Assembly: GCF_004346195.1 (NCBI RefSeq)
Contig: NZ_SMAK01000004.1
Location: 1-64,000, forward strand
Origin: Tepidamorphus gemmatus
Lineage (GTDB): Bacteria > Pseudomonadota > Alphaproteobacteria > Rhizobiales > Tepidamorphaceae
Reading direction: 5' to 3'
DNA: 64,000 bases
The notes under the pieces: model-generated
Database searches by the model: none
Told to the model about the DNA's origin: nothing
What the model saw: only the letters and a program-made list of their open reading frames with translations
Translations under genes and position numbers: made by a program
In this document: one piece after another, positions 51,854 to 60,397 of the stretch
How positions within the stretch are numbered: position 1 is the stretch's first letter
How the letters are laid out: every line of letters starts with the position of its first letter

Positions 51854-53905
51854 ATGGCGAAATCGCAGGACCTGTTCACGCTGTTCGATGACGACGCTCC
51901 GAAGGTCGAGGCGGCAGCGCCGAAGCCCCGGGCCGCCGAACGCCCCGCCCCTCGGGTCGTCGCACATGGCGCGGAAGATGCCTATACGGCGGCGGACATC
52001 GAAGTGCTGGAGGGGCTCGAGCCGGTACGGCGACGCCCCGGCATGTATATCGGCGGCACCGACGAGAAGGCCCTGCACCATCTGTTCGCCGAGGTGATCG
52101 ACAATTCCATGGACGAAGCGGTGGCCGGCCATGCCACATGGATCGACGTGACCCTGGAGCGCGACGGCTTCCTCACTGTCACCGATAACGGCCGCGGCAT
52201 TCCTGTCGATCCGCACCCAAAGTTCAGGGACAAGTCAGCACTGGAGGTCATCCTCACCACCCTGCACGCCGGCGGAAAGTTCGACTCCAAGGTCTACGAC
52301 ACGTCTGGCGGCCTGCACGGCGTGGGTGTATCGGTCGTCAACGCGCTGTCGGAGCGCCTCGAGGTGGAGGTCGCGCGCGGACGCCAGCTCTACCGGCAGG
52401 TCTACGAGCGGGGCATACCGCTCGGGCCGGTCGAATCGCTCGGCGAGACGATGAACCGGCGCGGCACCAAGGTGCGCTTCCGGCCGGATCCGCAGATCTT
52501 CGGCAAGGCAGCGCAGTTCCGTCCTGCCCGGCTGTTCCGGATGACGCGCTCCAAGGCGTATCTGTTCCGCGGCGTCGAGATCCGCTGGAGTTGCGCGCCC
52601 GAACTGCTGCCCGAGGACGGGTCCGTCCCGGCGCGGGAAACCTTCCACTTCCCCGGCGGTCTCAAGGATTTCCTGGCCGCCGAGATCGCGGGCGAGACAC
52701 TGGTCGCGGGCGACATCTTTGCGGGCCGGGTGCAGAAGGAGGGCGGCCATGGCGGCGTCGAATGGGCCGTCGCCTGGTGTGCGGGGCGCGACGGATTCGT
52801 CTCGTCCTACTGCAACACCATCCCGACGCCCGAGGGCGGCACGCATGAGGCCGGACTGCGCTCCGCCTTGCTGAGGGGTCTCCGATCCCATGCGGAACTG
52901 ACGGGTCGCAAGCGGGCGCAGATCTTCACCGCCGAAGACGTGATGACGTCGTGCGCGGCAATGCTGTCGGTGTTCATCCGTGAACCGGAGTTCCAGGGCC
53001 AGACCAAGGACAAGCTGGCCACCGCAGAGGCGACGCGGATCGTCGAGCAGGCGCTGCGCGACGAGTTCGACCACTGGCTGGCGGCGAGCCCGCAACAGGC
53101 GACGAGGCTGCTCGACTGGGTGATCGAGCGCGCCGAGGAGCGCATGCGGCGGCGCCAGGAGAAGGAGGTCGGACGCAAGACCGCCGTCCGCAAGCTGCGC
53201 CTGCCCGGAAAGCTCGCCGATTGCGCGGCGACGGCGGCGGCAGGGTCCGAGATCTTCATCGTCGAGGGCGACTCGGCCGGCGGATCGGCGAAGCAGGCGC
53301 GCGACCGGCAGACACAGGCGGTGCTGCCGCTGCGCGGCAAGATCCTCAATGTCGAGAGCGCCGCCTCCGGGAAGCTTGCCCAGAACCAGCAACTTGCCGA
53401 TCTCGTCCAGGCGCTCGGCTGCGGGACGGGCAAGCAGTACAACAGCGAGGATCTGCGCTACGACAAGGTCATCATCATGACCGACGCCGACGTCGACGGC
53501 GCGCACATCGCCTCGCTGCTGATGACCTTCTTCTATCGGCAGATGCCGCAGCTGATCGATGACGGCCACCTGTATCTGGCGGTTCCCCCGCTTTATCGGC
53601 TGAGCCAGGGCGGCAAGACTCGCTATGCCCGGGACGACGCGCACAAGGACGAATTGCTGCGCACCGTCTTCAACGGGCGTGGCAAGGTGGAGATCAGCCG
53701 GTTCAAGGGTCTGGGGGAGATGCTGCCGGGCCAGCTGCGCGAGACCACGATGGATCCGAAACGGCGCACCCTGCTGCGCGTCGAGATCGCGCAGGATCGG
53801 GACGGCACGGCGGACGCGGTGTCGCGCCTGATGGGGAACAACCCCGACGCCCGTTTCCGCTTCATCCAGGAGAACGCCGCGTTCGCCGAGGATCTCGACA
53901 TCTGA
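51854..53905 (+). CDS. parE: DNA topoisomerase IV subunit B
   Basis: ATPase subunit of topoisomerase IV, which decatenates daughter chromosomes with ParC. The 683-residue product has the GHKL ATPase motifs (EVIDNSMDEAVAG, DNGRGIPVD, GGLHGVGVSVVNALS) and the Toprim domain (EGDSAGGSAKQARD, MTDADVDGAHIASLL). The spacing and the short C-terminal region match ParE more closely than the longer GyrB. I start at ATG 51854; residues before it are not conserved. An Ala/Pro-rich N-terminal stretch of about 30 residues precedes the ATPase domain, as in related species. Confidence 0.96.
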   Translation: MAKSQDLFTLFDDDAPKVEAAAPKPRAAERPAPRVVAHGAEDAYTAADIEVLEGLEPVRRRPGMYIGGTDEKALHHLFAEVIDNSMDEAVAGHATWIDVTLERDGFLTVTDNGRGIPVDPHPKFRDKSALEVILTTLHAGGKFDSKVYDTSGGLHGVGVSVVNALSERLEVEVARGRQLYRQVYERGIPLGPVESLGETMNRRGTKVRFRPDPQIFGKAAQFRPARLFRMTRSKAYLFRGVEIRWSCAPELLPEDGSVPARETFHFPGGLKDFLAAEIAGETLVAGDIFAGRVQKEGGHGGVEWAVAWCAGRDGFVSSYCNTIPTPEGGTHEAGLRSALLRGLRSHAELTGRKRAQIFTAEDVMTSCAAMLSVFIREPEFQGQTKDKLATAEATRIVEQALRDEFDHWLAASPQQATRLLDWVIERAEERMRRRQEKEVGRKTAVRKLRLPGKLADCAATAAAGSEIFIVEGDSAGGSAKQARDRQTQAVLPLRGKILNVESAASGKLAQNQQLADLVQALGCGTGKQYNSEDLRYDKVIIMTDADVDGAHIASLLMTFFYRQMPQLIDDGHLYLAVPPLYRLSQGGKTRYARDDAHKDELLRTVFNGRGKVEISRFKGLGEMLPGQLRETTMDPKRRTLLRVEIAQDRDGTADAVSRLMGNNPDARFRFIQENAAFAEDLDI

Positions 53906-53924
53906 CCTGACCGCGCGGCTGTCG

Positions 53925-54620
53925 CTAGTCGATCAGGAAATCTGCCAAGAGCGCGTTGACGACCTCCGGTTCTTCCAGCGTCGCCAAATGGCCCGCGCGG
54001 GGAATCGTGCGCAACACTGCCGAGCCGATGCCCTCGGCAATCTCCCGCGCAATTTCGGGAGGCGTCAATCGGTCGTGCTCGCCGACCATCACGAGCGTCG
54101 GGCAGGTGATCGCAGCCAGTTCGGGCCGCGCGTCCTTGCGATTCATGATCGCCGTTTGCTGCCGTCGGAAGGCCTCGACGCCGGTGTCGGCGGCCATCCG
54201 TCGGATGATTCCGACGAGTTCGCGATCGCCGAGGCGGCGTTCGGCCAGGAAAGCCGGCAGCAACCGATCGACGACGGGTCCGAGGCCCTCGACCTCGGCC
54301 AGCGCGATCAGCTCGGGACGCAAGGCCGTCTGGTCGGGACGGTCGGGGCGCGCCGAGGTATCCATCAGCACCAGCCGACGGATGCGTTCCGGCGCACGCG
54401 CCGCCATTTCGAACGCGATGTAACCACCCATCGACAGGCCAACGAGATCGAAACGGCCCGGAACGGACGCCAGTATGTCGTCAGCGATCGCACCGATCGA
54501 CAGCTGCTGGCGATGATCTGCAACCAGGCATCTCCTCGAAGCCTCAAGTGCCGCGATCTGCGGCGCATACAGCTCGCCCGTGCACAGCAGGCCCGGCACG
54601 AAGACGATCGTCCGCTCCAT
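53925..54620 (-). CDS. Alpha/beta hydrolase
   Basis: A 231-residue single-domain hydrolase with no signal peptide. The nucleophile elbow is GLSMGG (Ser63); the acid lies in GEHDRLTPPEIA and the His in PRAGHLATLEEPE, completing a serine triad. The N-terminal VFVPGLLCTGELY holds the oxyanion loop. The layout resembles small esterases and the MenH/BioH/PcaD-type group, but the substrate cannot be read from sequence. It stands alone, convergent with parE. Confidence 0.88.
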   Translation of the reverse strand: MERTIVFVPGLLCTGELYAPQIAALEASRRCLVADHRQQLSIGAIADDILASVPGRFDLVGLSMGGYIAFEMAARAPERIRRLVLMDTSARPDRPDQTALRPELIALAEVEGLGPVVDRLLPAFLAERRLGDRELVGIIRRMAADTGVEAFRRQQTAIMNRKDARPELAAITCPTLVMVGEHDRLTPPEIAREIAEGIGSAVLRTIPRAGHLATLEEPEVVNALLADFLID

Positions 54621-54734
54621 TCTCCATCTCCCGCGAAACCAGCGACAATTGACGCACGGGCCCGCATGATCGACTGTGGCACAAGGTTGCCGGCGGCGCG
54701 AGCCGCCGGATGCCGACGGACGAGATCAAGGCCC

Positions 54735-55187
54735 ATGCGCTCCGGACGTCTCGCGGTTTTCGCGTTCCTTGCCGCAGTGACGGCACCCGTCTCCCTTCAG
54801 GCCGATCCCGTCGTCGCGGCAGCGCAGGCCCTGCCCGTCGAGATCGTGCATCTGCGGATCGGCGGACGCTGGGACGGCGAGGACGGTACTTCCGGATATC
54901 ATCGGTTCATCGTGGCACGGGCCGCGCCGGGGTCGCGCGCCGCCCGACTGATCGTGCAGTGGATAGACTCCGCCGGAGAATCGTCCGGCGAAACCATCGT
55001 TGCGACGACCGAGATCACCGAACTGACAGAGACCGAGCACGAACTGACCGGATTCCAGGCAGAGACCGAGTCCGAGGGCACGACACTGCATCTGGACACC
55101 GTGGATCTCGCCACCGCAACGATCGGCGGCATCACCGTGTTCCTCGAGGGACCCGGGAGTTACGTCGCGACCCCGGCCTCGAACTGA
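54735..55187 (+). CDS. Exported protein of unknown function
   Basis: A 150-residue product beginning with a signal peptide (MRSGRLAVFAFLAAVTAPVS, cleavage near LQA). The mature part is acidic and predicted mostly beta, with WDGEDGTSGYHRFIVARAAP and an ETEHELTGFQAETESEGTTL stretch. I do not recognise a domain. The ATG at 54735 is preceded by AAGG; the same frame is open far upstream but there runs antisense to the hydrolase gene. It is a single gene with divergent spacing from the hydrolase. Confidence 0.75.
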   Translation: MRSGRLAVFAFLAAVTAPVSLQADPVVAAAQALPVEIVHLRIGGRWDGEDGTSGYHRFIVARAAPGSRAARLIVQWIDSAGESSGETIVATTEITELTETEHELTGFQAETESEGTTLHLDTVDLATATIGGITVFLEGPGSYVATPASN

Positions 55188-55347
55188 CCTGCCACGTGAA
55201 ATTCGTCCGATGCGGCTCCTGCGCCGATTCGCGGCGTTGACAAGTGACGGGTACCCGTTATGTTCCGCGCAAACTCAGAACGGATCGAGACTCCTTGACA
55301 TCCCCGTACGTTTGGCGGACTGCCACGCGCGCAATGGTGGCTGATAG

Positions 55348-56772
55348 ATGACGTTCGCGGAGCTTGGGCTCAGCGCGAAGGTGCTCGCGGCCGTCGAAGC
55401 CGCCGGCTACAAGTCGCCGACGCCAATCCAGGCGCAGGCGATTCCCCATGTGCTTGCCCGCAAGGATATCGTCGGGATTGCACAGACCGGAACGGGCAAG
55501 ACGGCCAGCTTCGTCCTGCCGATGCTGTCCCTGCTCGAGAAGGGCCGCGCCCGCGCACGGATGCCGCGCACGCTCATCCTCGAGCCGACTCGCGAGCTTG
55601 CCGCCCAGGTCGAGCAGAACTTCGCGATCTACGGCCAGAACCACAAGCTGACCGTCGCGCTGCTGATCGGCGGTGTATCCTTCGCCGAACAGGACAAGAA
55701 GCTCGATCGTGGCGCGGATGTTCTGATCGCCACCCCGGGACGTCTGCTGGATCATGTCGAGCGGGGCAAGCTGCTTCTCACCGGTGTCGAGATCCTGGTC
55801 ATCGACGAAGCCGACCGGATGCTCGACATGGGGTTCATTCCCGATATCGAGCGCATCTGCAAGCTGGTGCCCTTCACCCGGCAGACACTGTTCTTCTCGG
55901 CGACGATGCCGCCGGAGATCGAGAAGCTGACGGGGCAGTTCCTGCACAACCCTGTGCACGTTCAGGTTGCACGCCAGGCTACGGCCGCGGAGACGGTGCG
56001 ACAGGTGCTGGTCAGCGCTCCGTCCTTTCCCAAGGACAAGCGGGCAGTGTTGCGAGGCGAGATCCGCCGTGCCCGGAACCTGACGACGGCGATTATCTTC
56101 TGCAATCGCAAGCGCGACGTCTCCGTCGTTTACAACTCTCTGAAACGGCACGGTTTCAATGCCGGCGCGCTGCATGGCGACCTGGACCAGCGCGAGCGAA
56201 TGGCGACGCTGGCGAAGTTCCGCGCCGGCGAGATCAATCTGCTGGTAGCAAGCGACGTTGCGGCGCGCGGCCTGGACATCCCCGCCGTCAGCCACGTCTT
56301 CAATTATGACGTGCCGACGCATGCGGAGGACTATGTCCATCGAATCGGCCGTACCGGACGGGCCGGTCGCGAGGGCGACGCGGTGACGATCGTGACGCCC
56401 GAGGACAAACGCCATCTGGCCGCCATCGAGGCGATGCTGGGACGGCCGATACCGAGACGGGACACCGAACCGGACGATACGGCCCTCGGCGCAGAGGACG
56501 TAGCCGAAGACGGCGACAGTCGCGGGCGCCGCGCGTCTCGTAACCGAAAGGGTGCCGGACGCGGTCGCGGCGCGCAGCACGAAGGCCGCTCCGATCGCCG
56601 TGGCCAGGAGGCGTCAACTGGTGCAGTGGAGTCGCGGAAGGCTCCGTCGCAGCGATCAGCCGCACGCCGACCGCGAGCCGATGAGGAGCCGGATGAACCG
56701 GTCGTCGGACTCGGCGGTCACGTCCCCGACTTCCTCCTGCGGCCGGTCCGCAAGCTCAATAGAGAAGATTAG
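55348..56772 (+). CDS. rhlE: DEAD-box RNA helicase, RhlE-like
   Basis: ATP-dependent RNA unwinding, probably in ribosome assembly or mRNA decay. The 474-residue product has all the core motifs: Q motif (SPTPIQAQAIP), I (AQTGTGKT), Ia (PTRELA), Ib (TPGR), II (DEAD), III (SAT), V (ASDVAARGLDIP) and VI (HRIGRTGR). The C-terminal 100 residues are basic and low in complexity (Arg/Ala/Gly/Glu-rich) and likely bind RNA without fixed structure. The RhlE assignment rests on the motif spacing and tail. Confidence 0.94.
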   Translation: MTFAELGLSAKVLAAVEAAGYKSPTPIQAQAIPHVLARKDIVGIAQTGTGKTASFVLPMLSLLEKGRARARMPRTLILEPTRELAAQVEQNFAIYGQNHKLTVALLIGGVSFAEQDKKLDRGADVLIATPGRLLDHVERGKLLLTGVEILVIDEADRMLDMGFIPDIERICKLVPFTRQTLFFSATMPPEIEKLTGQFLHNPVHVQVARQATAAETVRQVLVSAPSFPKDKRAVLRGEIRRARNLTTAIIFCNRKRDVSVVYNSLKRHGFNAGALHGDLDQRERMATLAKFRAGEINLLVASDVAARGLDIPAVSHVFNYDVPTHAEDYVHRIGRTGRAGREGDAVTIVTPEDKRHLAAIEAMLGRPIPRRDTEPDDTALGAEDVAEDGDSRGRRASRNRKGAGRGRGAQHEGRSDRRGQEASTGAVESRKAPSQRSAARRPRADEEPDEPVVGLGGHVPDFLLRPVRKLNRED

Positions 56773-56917
56773 CTAAACATTTTCAGATACTTACAGACTC
56801 GTTCCGCTCGGGAAGTTTGCCGGCACGACTTAACCGGAATTTAAGGGTAGCGGGCTTATTGCTGACTGGTGGATCAATTGGTCGATGCCTGAGTTGGTCG
56901 CAGGGGGGAATTGACAG

Positions 56918-57976
56918 GTGACCCGAACGGACGAGTTCGAGCGATCGATCGCCTACGGTGAGGCAGCACTCACCTACCTGAAAGGCAATCGCACGCCTGC
57001 CTACCCCCGGAACTACGAGCTCTGGTACGTTTATGCGGCGGGCTTCAACCGGGAACTCAACAAGGCGGTCAACGAGGCGTTGAAGCGCCTCGGTCACCTT
57101 CCCGAGGAACTCACGCAACGGTTCTACGACGAGTTTCTTTCCCCGGTACGGTTGAGTGACCGGGTCGGCGAAGTCAGCACCCGCGTCTCGCGCGAACTCG
57201 ACCAGATCATCAATCTGCTCGAGGAATCGGGTGGGAACGCCGAGAGTTACGGGGCATCGCTGCGGAGCGCCGCCGATATCCTTGGCTCTGCGGGCACGAA
57301 ACAGCAGATCCGCACCGCGCTGGAAAAGGTCATTGCCGCCACGGTGTCGATGGAGCGGTACAATTCCGCGCTGGAGAAACAGCTTAAGGAGTCCCGCGTC
57401 CAGATCACGGAACTGCAGGAAAGCCTCGAGGCGATCCGCTACGAATCCCTCACCGATCAGCTGACCGGGCTTGCCAACCGCAAGCATTTCGACCAGAGCC
57501 TGGAGCGCGCGATCGACGTTGCCGCACGCCGCGGCGAGCCACTGTCGCTCGTTCTGTGCGACATAGATCATTTCAAGAAGTTCAATGATACCTATGGCCA
57601 TCAGACCGGCGACCAGGTGTTGCGGCTGGTCGGAGCCGCAATCAAGAGCACGGTGAAGGGCCGCGATCTTGCCGCGCGTTACGGCGGCGAGGAATTCGGC
57701 ATCATCCTGCCCAACACCTCACTCGAGGCCGGCGTCACGGTCGCAAACCAGATCCGTTCTGCCGTCATGGCCAAGGAACTGATCAAACGCTCGACTGGAG
57801 AGAGCCTCGGACGCATCACTATGTCGGCCGGCGTTGCGACCCTGAGGCCGCTCGAATCGCGCGACTCCTTGATCGAGAGGGCCGACGCCTGCCTCTATGC
57901 TTCGAAGCATAACGGTCGCAACCGCGTCACCAGTGAAGCCGAACTCGATCCCTCGACAAGTTCGGCGGTTGCCTGA
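56918..57976 (+). CDS. Diguanylate cyclase (GGDEF)
   Basis: Predicted to make cyclic di-GMP. The 352-residue soluble product has an N-terminal helical region of about 170 residues with coiled-coil character (MERYNSALEKQLKESRVQIT and around) and a GGDEF domain with DIDHFKKFNDTYGH and the active-site GGEEF at 256-260. The inhibitory I-site, normally RxxD five residues before GGEEF, reads KGRD, so product inhibition may be weak or absent. There are no membrane segments. The start at 56918 is a GTG and leaves 145 bases to the helicase stop. Confidence 0.92.
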   Translation: MTRTDEFERSIAYGEAALTYLKGNRTPAYPRNYELWYVYAAGFNRELNKAVNEALKRLGHLPEELTQRFYDEFLSPVRLSDRVGEVSTRVSRELDQIINLLEESGGNAESYGASLRSAADILGSAGTKQQIRTALEKVIAATVSMERYNSALEKQLKESRVQITELQESLEAIRYESLTDQLTGLANRKHFDQSLERAIDVAARRGEPLSLVLCDIDHFKKFNDTYGHQTGDQVLRLVGAAIKSTVKGRDLAARYGGEEFGIILPNTSLEAGVTVANQIRSAVMAKELIKRSTGESLGRITMSAGVATLRPLESRDSLIERADACLYASKHNGRNRVTSEAELDPSTSSAVA

Positions 57977-58026
57977 CGATCCGGGCTACGCCTCAGAGTC
58001 TCTTTTCGCCGGTCATCGTCGTTCCA

Positions 58027-58161
58027 TCAGGTCCGGGCATGGACGGCGATCAGTGAACCGACGGCAAGCGCGGGCAAGATGCGATCAATCCTGACGTCGG
58101 CGCCGCCGAACATCTGCCGGATCTGGAGGTCCTCCACGCCGGCGAACGGGTCTTCGACATG
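58027..58161 (-). pseudogene. Probable remnant of a TfoX N-terminal domain
   Basis: On the minus strand, right after the IscA-like gene and in another frame, a short open stretch reads VEDPFAGVEDLQIRQMFGGA and onward to a TGA at 58027-58029. It parallels the TfoX N-terminal pattern (a FAxLG region, then IRRMFGGAG, then a hydrophobic ALVxDG strand). The later LPALAVGSLIAVHART part is eroded and the frame stops there. There is no ATG start, and third positions remain G/C-rich. In related genomes a TfoX gene often lies near this HesB-type gene, which supports decay in place. The call rests on pattern memory only. Confidence 0.45.
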
Positions 58162-58198
58162 AACCAGACACGTACGGCAGGGTGTCGTCGCGGCGGAC

Positions 58199-58573
58199 TC
58201 AGCTGCCCTGCACCGCTGGCGTCAGCAGCACCGATTCGCCGCAGCCGCAGGCTGACGTCTGGTTCGGATTGTTGAAGACGAATCGGGCCGACAGCTTGTC
58301 GACCTGATAGTCCATCTCCGTACCAAGCAGGAACAGGACCGCCTTGGGGTCGACCAGCACGGTAACGCCCTTGTCCTCGACGACCTCGTCGTTCGGAGCG
58401 ACCGTTTCGGCATATTCCATCGTATAGGTCATGCCGGCACAGCCACCGTTGCGCACGCCGATGCGCAGGCCGGCCAACGGCCGGTCGGAACTGGCCATGA
58501 TCTCGCGGACGCGCTCCGCCGCCCGTTCGGTCAGCGTGATCACCTTGGGTCGCGGTCGCACAGCAACGTTCAT
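58199..58573 (-). CDS. sufA: SufA/IscA-type iron-sulphur carrier
   Basis: A-type scaffold or carrier that delivers Fe-S clusters to target proteins. The 124-residue product has the three conserved cysteines, one in GGCAGMTY and two in SACGCGES near the C-terminus. It is the last intact gene of the suf operon, 41 bases after the SufT-like gene. The A-type group (SufA, IscA, ErpA) is hard to separate by sequence alone; position in a suf operon favours SufA. Confidence 0.93.
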   Translation of the reverse strand: MNVAVRPRPKVITLTERAAERVREIMASSDRPLAGLRIGVRNGGCAGMTYTMEYAETVAPNDEVVEDKGVTVLVDPKAVLFLLGTEMDYQVDKLSARFVFNNPNQTSACGCGESVLLTPAVQGS

Positions 58574-58613
58574 CCGTATCGCCCCTGATCGCTCGTCCAG
58601 CCGCTATATAGGG

Positions 58614-58985
58614 TCAGAAGAAGTCGAGGGCGACCCGTGCCTCCTCCGACATTCGGCTCGGATCCCAGGGCGGGTCGAACACCATCCGCACCTTGACGTC
58701 GCCGACGCCGTCAACGGCGCTCACGGCGTTCTCCACCCAGCCCGGCATCTCGCCGGCGACCGGACAACCCGGCGCGGTCAATGTCATGTCGATCGACACG
58801 TTGCGGTCATCATCCACATCAATTCGGTAGATCAGCCCTAGCTCGTAGATGTCGGCAGGAATCTCCGGATCGTACACCGTCTTCAATGCGCCGATGATGC
58901 CGTCGGTCAGCCGCTCGAGTTCGGCGGGCGGAATGGTGGAGCCGGGTTCTGCCGGAATCGCGGTCGTTTCGGTGATGTCGCTCAT
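58614..58985 (-). CDS. sufT: SufT-like DUF59 (MIP18) protein
   Basis: Auxiliary factor in Fe-S cluster maturation. From ATG 58985 the product is 123 residues with the DUF59 core (VYDPEIPADIYELGLIYRI) and the TLTAPGCPVAGEMPGWVENA motif with the conserved Cys. It lies within the suf operon, downstream of sufS by 160 bases and upstream of the A-type carrier. The seven in-frame residues before the ATG (MWRERFA) are not part of the family. Confidence 0.93.
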   Translation of the reverse strand: MSDITETTAIPAEPGSTIPPAELERLTDGIIGALKTVYDPEIPADIYELGLIYRIDVDDDRNVSIDMTLTAPGCPVAGEMPGWVENAVSAVDGVGDVKVRMVFDPPWDPSRMSEEARVALDFF

Positions 58986-59145
58986 TGCGAACCTTTCTCG
59001 CCACAAGTCGCAGCCGCCATCCCGTCTGCAGGCAAGGCCGCAAGGTCGGGATCGGGGCGCATCGGATGTGTCGTCCTGCCCTTCCGGACCCGGATCGGCC
59101 TGTCGCCCCTCCGGGATGACCGTCCGAGACCGGCAGGCAGAAGCG

Positions 59146-60396
59146 TCATGCGAACATCTGCTGCGCCTTGCCGAGCGCCTCGGCCAACCGGTCGATCTCC
59201 TCGAATGTATTATACATGGCGAACGAAGCGCGACAGGTCGAGGTCACGCCGAATCGGGCAAGCAGCGGCTGGACGCAATGCGTGCCCGCACGCACCGCAA
59301 CCCCGTAGCGGTCGATGACGGTCGACACGTCGTGGGCGTGGGCTCCCGCCAATTCGAATGAGACGATCGCGCCCTTTCCCGGTGCAGTACCGAAGATCCG
59401 CAGCGAATTCATTTCCCCCAACCGCTGGTGGGCGTAATCCCTGAGGCGCGCCTCATGCGCTGCGATCGCGTCGCGGCCGATCGTCTCCATGTAGTCCAAG
59501 GCGGCGCCAAGGCCGATCGCCTGAACGATCGGTGGCGTCCCCGCCTCGAACCGATGTGGCGGCTCGCCATAGGTCACCCAGTCGGTCGTGACGTCGCGGA
59601 TCATCTCGCCGCCGCCATTGAAGGGCGGCAACGTCTCCAGCGCCGCGCGCTTGCCGTACAGGACGCCAACACCGGTCGGGCCATACACCTTGTGGCCGGT
59701 AAAGGCGTAGAAGTCGCAATCGAGATCGCGCACATCGACCGGCAGATGCACCGCCGCCTGGCTGCCATCGACCAGCACCGGAATGCCGCGCTCATGCGCG
59801 ATCCGCACGACCTCCTTTACCGGCACGACGGTGCCGAGCATGTTCGACATGTGGGTGATGGCGACGATCCTGGTGCGTTCGGTGAGAAGCTTCTCGAACT
59901 CTTCGAGCAGGAATGACCCGTCATCCGCGACCGGTGCCCATTTGAGCACGGCGCCCCTGCGCTCGCGCAGGAAATGCCAGGGCACGATATTGGAGTGATG
60001 CTCCATGATCGACAGGACGATCTCGTCACCTGCACCGATCCCCTGCCCGACGGACGAGGCAACAAGGTTGATCGCCTCGGTGGCATTGCGGGTGAACACG
60101 ATCTCGTCCGCGGCTTCGCCATTCAGGAAGCGTCGCACCTTCTCGCGGGCCAGCTCGAAGTTTTCGGTCGCAACATTCGAAAGGTAATGCAATCCCCTGT
60201 GTACGTTCGCATATTCCGATTCATAGGCGCGGGTGATCGCCTCGATCACCTGTCGCGGCTTCTGTGCCGACGCGGCATTGTCGAGATAGACGAGCGGCTT
60301 GCCGTAGACCTGGCGGGCGAGGATCGGAAAGTCCCGGCGGATGCGATCGACATCGTAGTGGGTTCGCCCTGGCGCGACATCTGCGGCGACGGTCAT
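59146..60396 (-). CDS. sufS: Cysteine desulfurase SufS
   Basis: PLP enzyme that takes sulphur from cysteine for Fe-S clusters. From ATG 60396 the product is 416 residues with the PLP Lys in FTGHKVYGPTGVG and the active-site Cys in RAGTHCVQPLL, the short loop of group II desulfurases. No sufE or sufU gene is present in the window, so the sulphur acceptor is encoded elsewhere or absent. It begins one base after sufD. Confidence 0.96.
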   Translation of the reverse strand: MTVAADVAPGRTHYDVDRIRRDFPILARQVYGKPLVYLDNAASAQKPRQVIEAITRAYESEYANVHRGLHYLSNVATENFELAREKVRRFLNGEAADEIVFTRNATEAINLVASSVGQGIGAGDEIVLSIMEHHSNIVPWHFLRERRGAVLKWAPVADDGSFLLEEFEKLLTERTRIVAITHMSNMLGTVVPVKEVVRIAHERGIPVLVDGSQAAVHLPVDVRDLDCDFYAFTGHKVYGPTGVGVLYGKRAALETLPPFNGGGEMIRDVTTDWVTYGEPPHRFEAGTPPIVQAIGLGAALDYMETIGRDAIAAHEARLRDYAHQRLGEMNSLRIFGTAPGKGAIVSFELAGAHAHDVSTVIDRYGVAVRAGTHCVQPLLARFGVTSTCRASFAMYNTFEEIDRLAEALGKAQQMFA

Positions 60397-60397
60397 C

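Noticed and set aside
51854-53905. GyrB instead of ParE
   Set aside because: Length of 683 residues, the Toprim and C-terminal layout, and the variable Ala/Pro-rich start fit ParE better than the usual 800-residue GyrB.
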